From Pohlia nutans (lineage: Eukaryota; Streptophyta; Bryopsida; Bryales; Mniaceae), in contig CM040088.1 of assembly GCA_022496805.1 (NCBI GenBank), forward strand, positions 28,836,452-28,900,451: 64,000 bases of DNA, given 5' to 3'. Positions 1 to 10,165 of this stretch are shown in pieces (positions within the stretch are counted from its first letter, which is position 1; the number at the start of each line of letters is the position of its first letter). The notes beneath the pieces were generated by a model. That model had not been told where the DNA came from. It did no database searches and saw only the letters and a program-made list of their open reading frames with translations. Position numbers and translations under genes: made by a program.

Positions 1-670
1 TGTCACAATATCCGTCATGTCTCTATCCGTCACGCGGATGGTCACATTTTCATCCAAGTCTTCCACCCCACAATATCATCCAATATCTCATCATATATAA
101 ATTTCATCCATTTTCATTCATTTGCATGTTTTGATGACTATTTTCATCTATACATAAATTTGGCACTATCTTTCAATCTACAGCAACAAACAATATTGAG
201 TATTGATTTGAAACTTTTCCATTCAAACAACTGTACCATGAGCATCAATGGGCAAAGTCCAAAAGTAGACATGCAAAAGTCGTAGTATGCAACATAAAAC
301 ACATTACTATGGAAGTTTGAAGAAAAATCCAATTGTGATTTGAAAGAACATGAATTCCAAAGTCAGCCATGTCTAAAAATTCGGTTTTGTGCGCTATAAT
401 TTGAACCTACTTTAAATTTTATCAGTTTTTTCTTAGAGCTTTAGAAAAGCATTTTGTGCCTTGGCATGTTGGTATACATCATTTTAGATTGTTGTACACA
501 AAAATTGAAGGAGGTTGACATTTATAGAATTTAAAATATTCACAATTTGACAAACATACTAATCATGTTGGCTCTCACGATATTTGAATATTTTGTTGAA
601 ATTGAAAGCACGAGACTGCATTGGCCATTGTAGAGAGTGCACAAGTTGCAACATGAACCATTGTTACATC

Positions 671-1493
671 TTAACCCTTTAGTGCCCAGCTGACCACATT
701 ATGGTCACTACAACGTCCGAAATGCAAATAGCAGAGAATCCGTGAAGAATTGGAATTTCAGTTTTGAAGTTCAGTTTTGAAGTTCAGATTTGCCCATATA
801 CATTACACACCTTCCAAAAAAAATAAAAAAAATTTAGAATTGTACAACTATCAAAATACCTATCAATAGAACGCAAAAATACTGCAAATACTTGAAAATA
901 CAGTAGATACTTACAAATACAACATATGTATTATGCAGTATTTCTTGTGTTTGGAAGTTTGTTATCTTGTTTTATTTTTTTGGATTGTGTTCTTTTCTTC
1001 ATCTTCCATTAGTGTGTGTAATCCGATCTTGACTAATGTACCCACTCCTGTCAATTTTCAACGTATAAAATTTTGTCCTAAACCGTATATGGATAAGTTA
1101 TTTTCACTTATAAAATTCACAATAATTATGTGTGAGTCTATTCTTGATATGAAAGATTGCAATGGAGAGGTGTTGACATAGGGCATAGCTGAACTTCTTT
1201 CCTTTCATTTTTGAAAATTTAACCCAAATTCTATTTAACTTTGAAGTCATACACCCCCCAAAATCTCATTTTTGAGCATGCATTATACAGTTCAAATACA
1301 TACTATAATCTTCCAATCCCACCATTGGATGATTCTCAAATTTTAATAAAATGTGTGCTCTCCAGTTGATAATAGAATTGTACGGCTACTTTCTAATTTA
1401 ATCCATTCTATTTCTGGTAGTCTCAATCGCAGTGGAAAAATCCACTGAAATCCAGTGCTCCCAGCTACAGTACCCTGGGCACTAAAGGGTTAA
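671..1493. mobile_element. piggyBac-type MITE, family alpha, copy A
   Basis: The element is bounded by TTAA at 671-674 and 1490-1493, with a 15-bp terminal inverted repeat CCCTTTAGTGCCCAG. The empty site is preserved in a paralogous repeat at 10506-10509, where a single TTAA sits between the same flanks. A 17-nt dyad lies at 691-707 (TGACCA, 5 nt, TGGTCA). Related copies are B (50534-51358) and D (58121-58923). The small open frame around 933-1181 recurs in fragments in those copies but lacks any transposase motif, so it is treated as non-coding. Confidence 0.82.
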
Positions 1494-1568
1494 TGCCCTT
1501 GCATTTGAAATATTTGTTGAATAGGACAATGCGTTCAATTTATATATTAAAGCTATAGATATCAATAA

Positions 1569-1592
1569 ATATATATATATATATATATATAT
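1569..1592. repeat. (AT)n microsatellite
   Basis: Uninterrupted AT dinucleotide run just inside the right arm of the inverted-repeat element. Confidence 0.9.
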
Positions 1593-1717
1593 CACAATTG
1601 AGTTTTACTTCAAACTTCCATAGTAATATGTTATATGTCGCATATCCACTTTTGGACTTTGCCCATTGATGCTCATGGTACAGTTGTTTGAATGAAAAAG
1701 TTTCAAATTAATACTTA

Positions 1718-2095
1718 GTTTCGTTCGTCACTGTATATTCTTTGCAACGGGGTCCATGTTTTCTTGATCATGTTTTTTTTACTTTTGTGTTGCATTGAGA
1801 AAGGGGGTTTTCGCTAGTACTTACAAAAAGGCAGGATGAAAAAACAGTATCAATCTCAAATGAAGGGCAACCATTCTGACCATGATCCATATTCATACTG
1901 AAAACAGTTCTCATGAATACAGACAATGGAATTGCACTTTTCCGTTCCTTGATTGACAAAAACCAAATTTGATGCCACAAGTACCGATCAGTCCGTTTCG
2001 AAGGAAATCAATAACCGTTACTAGCAAACTCTCGGGATTACAAATCCGACTGGAAACTGGATGTAATCAGAACCGCCTGAGAATCAAATCCAATT
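1718..2095. repeat. Dispersed repeat shared with about 11254-11640
   Basis: This stretch matches about 11254-11640 in direct orientation with only scattered changes, for example the shared run GAATACAGACAATGGAATTG. Similarity stops close to 2095-2103, exactly where reticulon-like coding similarity begins. Compared with the other copy, two short segments (about 14 bp and 24 bp) are missing near the boundary. Confidence 0.7.
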
Positions 2096-2589
2096 ATTTC
2101 TTCTACAATTCCGGGGCCACTCTGGTTTCTGCATTGAGCTACAACCTCTGCGTGGTGCTGATTGCTGTGTTCTCCCTGAACTTCTTGCCGGATCCCCTGT
2201 TCTCAATCTCCTTGCCCAAGATCCCTCCGTCGTTGTTCGAGATTTCGGAAGACTCCGCGACCGTCGTAGCACATAAATTCCAATCACTCTGGAACTCTGG
2301 CTGCTCAGTCTTTCATCAGATTGTTGTGCAAAGAGACCGCGTTCTGTTTTTCAAGGTGATGGTAGTGCTCCGTGTGCTCAAGTTTTTCGGGCGATTTTCC
2401 TTCCAGAGCTTGCTCTTCATGAGCGTGATTGCAGCTTTCACTGCTCCCTACATGTACGAGCAGAACGAGGACGAGTTTGACAAGCTGTGCACTCTGGCAT
2501 TCGAAACCTTCGTCAATTACTACGGACTCGTCGCCAGTCGATTGCCGGAGAATCTCCGAGGGCGGTTGCAGATGAAGAAGGTGCAGTAG
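1969..2589 (+). CDS. Reticulon-like protein, 5'-incomplete
   Basis: Reticulons are ER membrane proteins whose paired hydrophobic hairpins curve tubular ER. The open frame encodes 206 residues. Residues about 46-200 look like most of a plant reticulon homology domain: a hydrophobic stretch at 49-74, a hydrophilic loop with the PPSLFEISED segment (86-95), a second long hydrophobic region (125-160), then an acidic YEQNEDEFDKL segment and a basic tail ending QMKKVQ. The first transmembrane half and the usual N-terminus are absent. The first 42-45 codons derive from a dispersed repeat also present at 11.5-11.6 kb, so the annotated ATG is probably not authentic. Either this is a 3' exon whose upstream exons lie beyond the window, although no convincing splice acceptor is visible at the boundary, or it is a 5'-truncated copy. 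The coding part itself shows no stop or frameshift. Confidence 0.6.
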   Translation: MMPQVPISPFRRKSITVTSKLSGLQIRLETGCNQNRLRIKSNYFFYNSGATLVSALSYNLCVVLIAVFSLNFLPDPLFSISLPKIPPSLFEISEDSATVVAHKFQSLWNSGCSVFHQIVVQRDRVLFFKVMVVLRVLKFFGRFSFQSLLFMSVIAAFTAPYMYEQNEDEFDKLCTLAFETFVNYYGLVASRLPENLRGRLQMKKVQ

Positions 2590-3480
2590 GTAACTCAGAC
2601 CGACCATCAATTTCCTTTTTGATCTCAGAGGAATCCTTGTGGCTGGAAAATCCACGAGGTTTTGTGTGGCGTTTTGATGTGTGTAGCCTGGACCTAAGCG
2701 GAGTAGTACAATCATGTAGGCGGCGTATCATCATGCACAACGAGAGCAAGTGATATATCAACCATCTTGGAGAAGGGGGTTATACACATAGTGCAGTATA
2801 CTATCGATGTAAAATTGGGTCGGATATTTTTTTGTCGAGAGCGACAGAGCTGAGGAGAACGTGTTAGTAAGCACTGACAAACAATACGAACATGTAATTT
2901 TGGTTGTTTTTGAATTTGAGAAGCTTTCCAGGTGACACTGGTCGTAGATATTGAGTACGTTCTGATGATTTGCAGTTAATCCAGTCCTCAGTGAAGCAAC
3001 ACTTGGTTTGATTCTTGACAATGCTTCCTCAAGTTTGTTTAGATTCTTGAACCAAATGAATGCTCGAATTCCACAGATTACAAACATGAAATTGAAAATC
3101 AACGGGAAGCATTTGCTGAAAAGACGTCTTGTTCCCACCCCAAAGAATATATTGTCTCATCAGTGCATACCCCCAGTGAGTAATTTCTCAGAATGCACAG
3201 AGACAATCTGAAAGTGTGGACGACTGAATATCAACTCACTAGCTATGGGCACCTTGGAACGGAAGTTGGAGACAGTAGCATCATCGGATGGGCGGGCAAG
3301 TGATATGGCCGAGGTACAGCTTGGATGATGATGCACAGAACCAAGTCTGAAGCTGGTACCGAAGTGCCAACAAGTGAACAAACTGGACGTGACTGCAGCG
3401 ACTGACCATGACTGTAGTCTATGAATGATTTACTGTGTGAAAAGAAGTTCTTTGTTATGGGAAGTGCAGGAGCTTTGCGT
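2590..3480. other. Probable 3' UTR / spacer between reticulon-like gene and U2
   Basis: No credible coding frame. Composition is more balanced than in the surrounding repeats and no transposon termini are seen, so this is probably gene-flanking DNA: reticulon 3' UTR, then spacer. Short overlapping frames on both strands here have no recognisable similarity. Confidence 0.4.
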
Positions 3481-3496
3481 TGGGCTGTTGTGATTT

Positions 3497-3540
3497 ATCC
3501 CATATGCATGGGAGACGAGGCAGGGGGCTGGGGAGTATAA
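3497..3540 (+). promoter_or_regulatory. U2 snRNA promoter: USE-like box and TATA box
   Basis: ATCCCATATG at 3497-3506 resembles the plant upstream sequence element RTCCCACATCG (about 8 of 11 positions). TATAA lies at 3536-3540, about 31 bp before the RNA start. The USE-to-TATA spacing is nearer to the RNA polymerase II snRNA arrangement known in plants than to the shorter polymerase III spacing. The factor assignment is from family knowledge, not shown here. Confidence 0.65.
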
Positions 3541-3566
3541 GAAGGCGAGGGTGAGGGTTAAGAAGT

Positions 3567-3757
3567 ATACCTTTCACGGCCTTTTGGCTAAGATCAAGTG
3601 TAGTATCCGCTCTTATCAGTTTAATATCTGATTCGGGGTCATCGACCTCCGTGATATTAATCTAATTTTTGTTGGGAGCGGGGTCATCCGGTAGCTTGCT
3701 ACCCGGCCCCGCGCGCGTCGCCTTGGTATTGCACTACTTCCTTGGCCGGCGCAGCCC
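3567..3757 (+). ncRNA. U2 spliceosomal snRNA
   Basis: U2 base-pairs with the intron branch site in the spliceosome. The 5' end starts ATACCTTTC, then the highly conserved block CGGCCTTTTGGCTAAGATCA, the branch-point recognition sequence GTAGTA at 3600-3605, and the stem-loop IIa region (CTTATCAGTTTAATATCTGA). The Sm site AATTTTTG is at 3664-3671, followed by a GC-rich stem-loop III (CCGGTAGCTTGCTACCCGG core) and the TTGCACTAC loop of stem IV. The order and size fit plant U2. Departures from the plant form I know are CTTTCACGG instead of CTTTCTCGG near the 5' end and a different stem-loop IIb. The 3' end is estimated from stem IV. ACTTTAA at 3793-3799 resembles the plant 3'-end box AGTNNAA. 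The intact promoter suggests an expressed gene. Confidence 0.93.
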
Positions 3758-3799
3758 TCTCCCCCCTCCCCACCTGGAGGGACCCAATTCAAACTTTAA

Positions 3800-4303
3800 A
3801 CTGCAATGAACATGCTGGTCAGCCAGGGGTAACTGTGTTTCTCACTATTTGATTAGGAGAATGTGGTTTGTTTGAGCGGAGATTTTCATTCGATGAAGTT
3901 GTGACCATTTCGTTGTTCAAATTAGGGGAGCGAGAGTTACGGTTAACGCGCGTTAGGTGAATTCTTTGGGTTCGTCTTTTGCAATCTGCCTCCAACATCA
4001 CTTCACTGTGATGGATTTTCTGTTGACTGCAGCAGTGGAGGGTTTGCGTTCTTCCTGACAAGGTGACATTTTGCTCATTTATGTGCCACAGCAAAGTAAC
4101 GATTGTGTGAGACGCTTTTGTTCAAATGACTGTTGATGTTGCATGTGTGGAAACCTTAAAGTCTTATGTCACAGTTTGTGAGGTTGGACTCCAGAGACAA
4201 ACCCAACCCTGGGCATTAGCAAGTTGGCCCAAGGGCTGGGGAGCATGAACCTCATAATTTTTTTACAAGTAATAAGAAAAATTATTTTAAAAGTTTTTGT
4301 GGT
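3800..4303. other. Spacer downstream of U2, no gene seen
   Basis: Unique-looking DNA of moderate GC with no recognisable gene or repeat. It precedes the first TTAA element. Confidence 0.4.
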
Positions 4304-4853
4304 TTAACCCTTCGACACGCTAGCGTGCATATTCTGGATGCTGGATGATTTCTGACGCGTCCCGTCACCACATACTTTGATGTTTTTCATCCATCCAAAT
4401 TTTTCTTGATTCTTGTGCTAGTTGACTACCATTTGTACAGTATGGATCTTCAAAATATGATAATGTGAATTTTTGAAAAATAACAAAAGTGGTTGATGTC
4501 TCGTTTCATTCTTAGTTCAAAAAGTGAGACCTTAAACATGATTTTTCATAATAAGTGGAATCAAATAAGGGAAACCATACCATCTTGTAGTGCATGTTAT
4601 TCCAATTTCATTAAAATATTTTTTGATTTTTTTGTGTTAATTTTGGATTTTAAATTGAATTTCAAGAGAAAGCCTTGCAAAATTAATTAAAAAATATTAA
4701 TAGTACATATGATGAATCCAACTATATATAGATGTTATCTTTACATTGACATTTACAACTTTGCTTTGTATGTCAACTTCATTTTTATTTTTCATCAAAC
4801 ATTTTATAACGAATCTTTGAAAACAGTGTTGAATCGGGACGTTAAAGGGTTAA
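4304..4853. mobile_element. piggyBac-type MITE, family beta, copy G
   Basis: TTAA at 4304-4307 followed by CCCTTCGACACGC; the other end is GGGACGTTAAAGGG with TTAA at 4850-4853. The right terminal repeat contains an internal TTAA, the position used as a target in copies H and G-prime. A degenerate 17-nt dyad lies at 4324-4340. Length 550 bp, close to the other beta copies once their nested insertions are removed (about 546 and 536 bp). Confidence 0.8.
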
Positions 4854-4883
4854 GTTTCTTGTCATTGATTCTCAATTTAGTTG

Positions 4884-5398
4884 TTAACCCTTAAACGTAC
4901 CACTCCTTTGTAGGAAAGTCAAACTACACAATTCAGCCTTCAAGATTTATCAAAACATACTTTGTAATATTTTTCATGCATGGAATTGAATGTTTCCTAT
5001 CAGTTTTGAAATTTTCAGATTTTTAAGTCAAATACTTCAAAAAATTAATTTTATTACAAAAAAGCTTTAAAAAATTAATACTTTTTTGGGAGCAGGTACA
5101 AATTACAATGGAGAATCACATGATATGTTTTCCATAGAAATTTTTTATTTACATTTTGAAATTCGAAAGGTGAACATCCTACGTAGTGTAATTCAAACCT
5201 TGAGCTACAAAGCTTGCACAAGCAATAAAATACTCAATAATTGGAATTTTTAAGATTTGAAAAGTGGAGTACAAACTAGACTTAATAAACTTCATTTTCT
5301 TAGTTGGGTGTATTAGCAACAAAAGTCATCTTCAAGATCAAAATTGGGTTTGACCAACAAACGTCCAGAAACTCGACGCTGGGACGTTTAGGGGTTAA
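4884..5398. mobile_element. piggyBac-type MITE, copy J
   Basis: TTAA 4884-4887 plus CCCTTAAACGT on the left and ACGTTTAGGGG plus TTAA 5395-5398 on the right; 515 bp, non-coding. The right end has the 17-nt motif at 5362-5378 (CGTCCA, 5 nt, TCGACG), exactly 16 bp from the element end, with imperfect symmetry. Confidence 0.8.
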
Positions 5399-6340
5399 AC
5401 ATATAATCAAGGAAACGAAGTTCTAAGATACACACAATTTAGGAGGAAAATTCAGAGAGATGAAATACATTTTTGCAAAAGAAAACTTGGCATTATCAAT
5501 CCCAATGCTCTCTCAGGCAAGGTGAAACTAATAATAATATATTTACTATGGTCCTATTAACAAGTGAGGGGGATAGGTGACAAGTTTTAACTTTAATCAC
5601 TTCATTGTCTATGTTCAAACTTCCATATGGACACTTTGATTCAAAATCAAAACCCTTCATTGTGGAATGCATCACGATTTATAAGAAAAGAAAAGAAATT
5701 AGAATGAAGACCATCACGAGTGTAAGGTGTGTTGAAGATGGTTTTATTACCCTTGAATTGATGGGCCTATCACTTTGCTTATCAAACATCAACAAGACAA
5801 GTCACGCAAAATAGTAAACACAAGTCATTCAACAATAACAAAAATATCATCTAAAGGCCATTTTGGGACTTAACATCCTTAGCAATTAGCTTATTCACAA
5901 GAATATAAATGCCCAAATCAATGCTGTTCGTAATGCTTCCTTATCGAGATAAACTCTATGACAAATAAAAATGAAAAATCTCATTCCACAAAGTACACAG
6001 CCCACTAAACTCATCCCTCTCTAATTGCACTGTGTCAGCGGGATACATGGATTAAAAATGCACTCGGGCATGTGAACATGTGGAAGTATTCTGAACAGAT
6101 TTGTAAAGAATACGAGAGATTCTCAGCATATGTTGGAAGTGTGAATCTAGAGAGTGTTAAGTGTCTATCTCCTCACTAATTTCTCCGAAGCACTGTTGAA
6201 TGTATCACCTGAATGCATCCATCTGATTTGCTAGGTTTTGCACCAAATAGTGAAAATCAGCTCACTGCACAATTGATAAAGAAGCACACGGATATAGTGA
6301 ATATTGTACTCAGAAATCAGGACATGGCCAAAAGAATGGT
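5399..6340. other. Upstream flank of sHSP copy 1
   Basis: No gene. From about 5930 onwards the sequence is an inverted copy of about 13030-13400, so it belongs to the duplicated sHSP locus. A second related segment is at about 8790-9035. Confidence 0.55.
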
Positions 6341-6357
6341 GTGCACTTGCCACCAAC

Positions 6358-6480
6358 TTCGAAAACTTCCAGAATACTAGTCCCTTCCACAACCAAGCTT
6401 CGTGTCCGTCCTCCGGTCTGTAGAAACTTCCAGAACGTGCTCAACAGTTACCGAAGGTCGGCAAACATTCTGGAACTTCT
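6358..6480 (+). promoter_or_regulatory. Heat-shock element cluster, sHSP copy 1
   Basis: Heat-shock factors bind alternating GAA/TTC units. Three sites are visible: TTCGAAAACTTCCAGAA (6358-6374, imperfect spacing), GAAACTTCCAGAA (6423-6435, a perfect three-unit element) and TTCTGGAACTTC (6468-6479). They lie about 50-170 bp upstream of the TATA box, so heat induction is the expected regulation. Confidence 0.8.
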
Positions 6481-6527
6481 CCTTCAGCTGCAGCTTCTAG
6501 TCTCGTCCAGCGCCCTCTTCGACTCCC

Positions 6528-6534
6528 TATATAA
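6528..6534 (+). promoter_or_regulatory. TATA box, sHSP copy 1
   Basis: TATATAA, about 180 bp before the start codon, implying a 5' leader of about 150 nt. It is conserved in copy 2 at 12853-12859 on the minus strand. Confidence 0.75.
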
Positions 6535-6708
6535 CACCAGCTCCACTTCGCCGATCGACAGAGAATTTCAATTAGAGAATTGCCAATACACTTCAGAATC
6601 CTTGCAAGCATACCTCGCAATCAATCTTAGAAGCGAACAGAACCGCTTGATCCTTGCATATTTCGACGTATTTGTAGTTCGTGTTGGAGGTTTGGTAGAT
6701 ATATAGAG

Positions 6709-7227
6709 ATGGCACTCTCGTCAATTTTCGGACGCCAGAACGCCTTGTGGGATGCGCCCGTAATGGTGACCTTGTTCGACGACGGCGCGCCCACTGCTGC
6801 GAGCTCGTTTGCACGGGACGCGCACGCCATGGCCAGCACGAGCGTGGATTGGAAGGAGACAGCCACGGAGCACGTGTTCAAGGCCGACCTGCCGGGGCTG
6901 CGCAAGGAGGACGTGCGAGTGGACGTGGACGAGCACCACACGCTGAGCATCAGCGGGCAGCGCAAGCGCGAGGAGGTGCAGAAGACGGACAAGTGGCACC
7001 GCGTGGAGCGCAGCAGCGGGCAGTTCATGCGCAAGTTCAGGCTCCCGGAGAATGCGAATTTGGACGCGATCACGGCGAAGGTGGACAGCGGAGTGTTGAC
7101 GGTGGTGGTGCCGAAGGTGGAGAAGAAGACGCCGCAGACGCGCAGCATTGCGATCGCGGGGCAGGAGGCCACCACGCCGGCCATCACTCACGACGACAAG
7201 AAGGCAGGTGATGCTCCTGAGCTGTAA
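6709..7227 (+). CDS. Class I small heat-shock protein (HSP20), copy 1
   Basis: ATP-independent chaperone that binds unfolding proteins under heat stress; class I members are cytosolic and form large oligomers. The frame encodes 172 residues, intronless, within the usual 150-180 range. A short N-terminal arm (1-45) begins [10 protein letters not shown]. The alpha-crystallin domain spans about 46-142, with the [14 protein letters not shown] consensus II region (60-73) and the consensus I box ending [10 protein letters not shown] (127-136; GVL at 128-130). The C-terminal IAI (147-149) is the I-x-I oligomerisation motif. The start is chosen because the family N-terminus begins here and a TATA box plus heat-shock elements lie upstream. 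The gene is strongly GC-rich at third positions compared with its AT-rich surroundings. Long antisense frames over it are shadows. It has an almost identical inverted partner at 12148-12678; position 68 is Asp here and His there. Confidence 0.95.
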   Translation: MALSSIFGRQNALWDAPVMVTLFDDGAPTAASSFARDAHAMASTSVDWKETATEHVFKADLPGLRKEDVRVDVDEHHTLSISGQRKREEVQKTDKWHRVERSSGQFMRKFRLPENANLDAITAKVDSGVLTVVVPKVEKKTPQTRSIAIAGQEATTPAITHDDKKAGDAPEL

Positions 7228-8407
7228 ATAAGGGGCTGATCATGAGCGGATACACATTTGGAGTTGATGTTTGAAAGCAGGAAGCATAACGTGAATATTG
7301 TAAGGTTAGATTGTGAAGAGGAGCAGGAGTGTACATTACTGTATCGGTTGTTGACGCAATGAGCAGAAACAGAGTGTGGAGATTACTGTGTTGAATTTTG
7401 GAATAACGAGGACTAACAAAGTTTCTTGCTCAATTGGTGTTTGGTTTGAGTTTGTTGCTTCTCAGGTGTATTGATGATTTCTGTCTTTCGTGTGAATCTG
7501 CATCATCGTTAGAATGGTTGTCCGTCGTGGGACGATGGCTCTGTTGTTGCACTCTACCATTGTTAGACTGAAGGATCTAGGATTTCTGAGTGAAACGATC
7601 CTATTTGTGACAGTTTGTGCATGTTACGTACTGTACTGTACATTGGAGTGTGTTTATGGGAGTGGAGTATTGAGCTATCGAGAGATCTCTTCTTAAAAGA
7701 GCTATGACTATAGAGGTAACTTTTTTGTAATGCAAGAGCTCTTTAAAGTGTGAGGGTGCAAATCATTATATTACAGTGACAATAGACAATCCAATTGTCA
7801 TTACATATTCAGTGGCAATAGACATTTAGCAAACTCATGCTTGCAGGATACAGTATTCTCTTGCCCAAATTGTCATCAATTGAAGCGGATTCATTACGTT
7901 AACTATGGATTACAGATTCATGTACGCACCTTAGAGGTGATGAGATCATCTCTTGATATCCTGTGTCTTACATCCAAGCCTGCTTTTATATTCCCTGTGC
8001 CCTCTTGTAACGTGATACAATCTATTTCAATGAAATGATCAACAAATGAAGGCACATAAAGATAGTTTGTTACTGCAAAATGACTCCCATCAAGTATTGA
8101 CTAAACGCCATTTATATAGTACAATAAAGGGACATCTACATGCAGAATTGAACCTGCCATGTTGAGTGTCCTACAAACTCCGTCTACTTGGTATTTAAGT
8201 GTCACTCATCACACTAACATTTTTTGAATCCCTGCTGGTCGAAATGGCTCAAATGAGCATGATGAACGGAAAATTTGTTTCTAACTACTTCGAGTTGCTT
8301 TTTCATCCATTTATATTTTTTCTTCACAAGTGTACTAATTGAATTACATTTTGACCATACAAATTGATAAAGCTCTTTTGCACAACTTTCATCAACTTCT
8401 TTATCAA
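7228..8407. other. 3' flank of sHSP copy 1, no further gene
   Basis: The first 200-odd bases correspond to the inverted 3' flank of copy 2 (about 11930-12147), more diverged than the coding region. The stretch about 7640-7850 resembles about 9035-9230 in direct orientation. Small frames here have no recognisable similarity. Confidence 0.5.
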
Positions 8408-8724
8408 TTAACCCCTAAATGTACCGACCATTTGAACACAAGTAGTGCTAGCCTCAAAAATAGATATGAGCATGGCTCAGATGTACGTGAGGTGTACATG
8501 AGAGGACCATTGCAAGCATAAAATCTACCCAACAAATTTGACATACTTGCAGTTCGTGGCCTCTCCAATATTATCAACAACTCCCCATCACAAGATATTC
8601 ATTGTAATTGGTTGAGAATTTAATAGTCTTACAAAGGTGACTTGGATGAAAGTCATCCGAGATTGTATGACAAAGTTGCAAGGCTTTGAATCTGTTCGTG
8701 GACACTAGGACGATTAGGGGTTAA
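8408..8724. mobile_element. piggyBac-type MITE, short copy K
   Basis: TTAA 8408-8411 with CCCCTAAATGT on the left; ATTAGGGG with TTAA 8721-8724 on the right; 317 bp. Only the half-site TGGACA of the 17-nt motif is kept near the right end. Confidence 0.72.
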
Positions 8725-8789
8725 TGGAGTCCACTCTTTTCAACAAGGTCTGAGTGTATATCTTTTAAGATTCTTCTACCTTAACTTGT

Positions 8790-9035
8790 AGTGTCGACGA
8801 TGCCATGATTTCTGAGTTTGGTATTAACTATGTCCATGTGCTTCTTTGACAATTGTATAGTCAGTCGATTTTCATACTTTCACTGTTTGGTGCATTACTC
8901 AGCAAGCAGACGGATGAATTCGATCAGGTGATACATTCAACACTGCTTCGGAGAAATTTGTGAGGAGATGACACTCAACACTCTCTAGTTGCACACTTCA
9001 AGCATATGCTGAGAATCTCTCGTATTATGTACAGT
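8790..9035 (-). repeat. Third, gene-less copy of the sHSP upstream flank
   Basis: Sequence from ATGCCATGATTTCTGAG onward runs parallel to about 13010-13260 (upstream flank of sHSP copy 2) and inverted to about 6010-6320. The promoter, heat-shock elements and coding region expected at its left side are absent, so this is a partial duplicate that lost or never received the gene. Confidence 0.6.
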
Positions 9036-9529
9036 CCATGAGAGTGTGTTTTTGGGAGTCCATCATAAAGCTGTTGAGACCTTTGCTCAAATGAGACATA
9101 TCTATTGAGTCCAAAGTTTTATCAATATGTAAGGATTTCTTTTGCAATTTTAAAGTGCAAGGTTGTAAACCACTATACTCTAGTGACAAAATATGCATAT
9201 GCAAGAGGTGAACAAGATCCTGCAATGTTGATCCTCAACATCTCTTGATGTAAGCAGAGGGGTACTAGTAGCAGCTGAGAACATAATTCCTAGAACTTAC
9301 AATTTACGGAGGAATTTCAACCAAGCAGTAGAAAAGAGTAGGAATTCAGCAATGGAGAGAAATCTTACTTTCAACAGACAGTCAAAATCGAAAATGAGGT
9401 GAGCGCAGAAAAAGACAATACTGGTACTCAAAACTGACTCTGGTGATCAAAATTCGAAACTTCACAACTCATTAACAAAGTATCCAAATGCAGCAAAATT
9501 TAACGCGTTGGAAACCTCTCAGAAAAGCG
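9036..9529. other. Rearranged flank sequence, no gene
   Basis: About 9035-9230 resembles 7640-7850 downstream of sHSP copy 1 (shared GAGTGTGTTTNTGGGAG and GTGACAAWA blocks). The remainder leads into the SINE-like cluster. No coding frame is recognised. Confidence 0.4.
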
Positions 9530-10165
9530 GCCCTAAATCTTGATGAGAATCCTGTGACCTTCGAGTTATTAGCACGACGCTCTAACCACCCGAGCTGAAA
9601 ACCCAAATTCTAGGGAATTAAAAAGAGAACACACAAGACGGCGAAGTGTCAAAAGCAGGCCCTTGCGGCCCAGTCGCACAAAGCAAACCCTAAAAAGCAA
9701 GGGCAACAAAGTCACTTAGACAAAGCAAGAGGAAACTAAAAACCAAGAAATGAGTGTCTAAAACCCGGGGATCCCATGAGGGAAAAGAAAGCCTTAGTCC
9801 AACAACAATTGAGTCCGAAGACTAGTGCTAAAGCCCTAAGCCTAAAACTACAAGCCCTAGCTACCCGGGCCTAGCTAAGAACTAAACTCTAACCAATTGA
9901 GTTGAAAACCTGAAATCCAAGGAATTAAAAAGAGGAGAAAATAAAGACGCAAGTGTCACAATGATGGCCTTCACGGTCAGGTCACACGAAGCAACACCAA
10001 ACGACCAAAGCAAACAAAGTCACTAAGACTAAGAGGGGAAAGAAAAGAAATCTTCCACAAATGAGTGTCAAATCGGGAACCAATCCAAGAGGGCCACGAA
10101 GAAAGTCCCTGACTACCAGCACCAACTGAGCTAACAAAACCACCTAAAGGAGTCAAAAACTATGA
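9530..10165 (-). mobile_element. tRNA-Ile-headed SINE-like tandem cluster
   Basis: On the minus strand, 9541-9600 reads CAGCTCGGGTGGTTAGAGCG and then GTGCTAATAACTCGAAGGTC. This matches the D-arm, anticodon loop (AAU at 9568-9570) and variable region of plant tRNA-Ile, but the T-arm and acceptor stem are decayed. Similar polymerase III A-box-like heads occur at about 9893-9912 (TCAACTCAATTGGTTAGAG) and 10117-10137 (TTAGCTCAGTTGGTGCTGGT). The bodies between heads repeat with a period of roughly 300 bp (shared TTTTTAATTCC, TGACACT and AGTGACTTTGTT blocks). This is the structure of tRNA-derived SINEs in tandem, not a functional tRNA gene. Confidence 0.68.

Larger units (their letters stand above)
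199..1717. mobile_element. Long inverted-repeat element (arms 199-339 and 1591-1717)
   Basis: Two arms of about 130-140 bp are inverted copies of each other. The left arm reads through a stretch containing CAATGGGCAAAGTCCAAAAG; the right arm (1591-1717) carries its reverse complement. The interior is non-coding AT-rich DNA plus a TTAA-flanked insertion at 671-1493 and an (AT)n run at 1569-1592. A related copy lies at about 10430-11253, where the interior is in the opposite orientation relative to the shared right flank. No coding capacity is visible, so this is a non-autonomous element or a recombined repeat of unknown class. Confidence 0.6.

Noticed and set aside
933..1181. Small ORF with a hydrophobic segment recurring in copies A, B (50722-50916) and D (58624-58904)
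   Set aside because: It recurs only because the three are copies of one MITE; start, length and frame are not conserved.
6627..7191. Long antisense and alternative-frame ORFs over sHSP copy 1 (and the same over copy 2 at 12155-12760)
   Set aside because: They mirror the GC-rich codon pattern of the real gene, occur identically in both copies, and show no protein-family features.
9541..9600. Functional tRNA-Ile gene
   Set aside because: Anticodon stem carries a mismatch, and the T-arm and acceptor stem cannot be formed; it heads a repeated SINE-like body.
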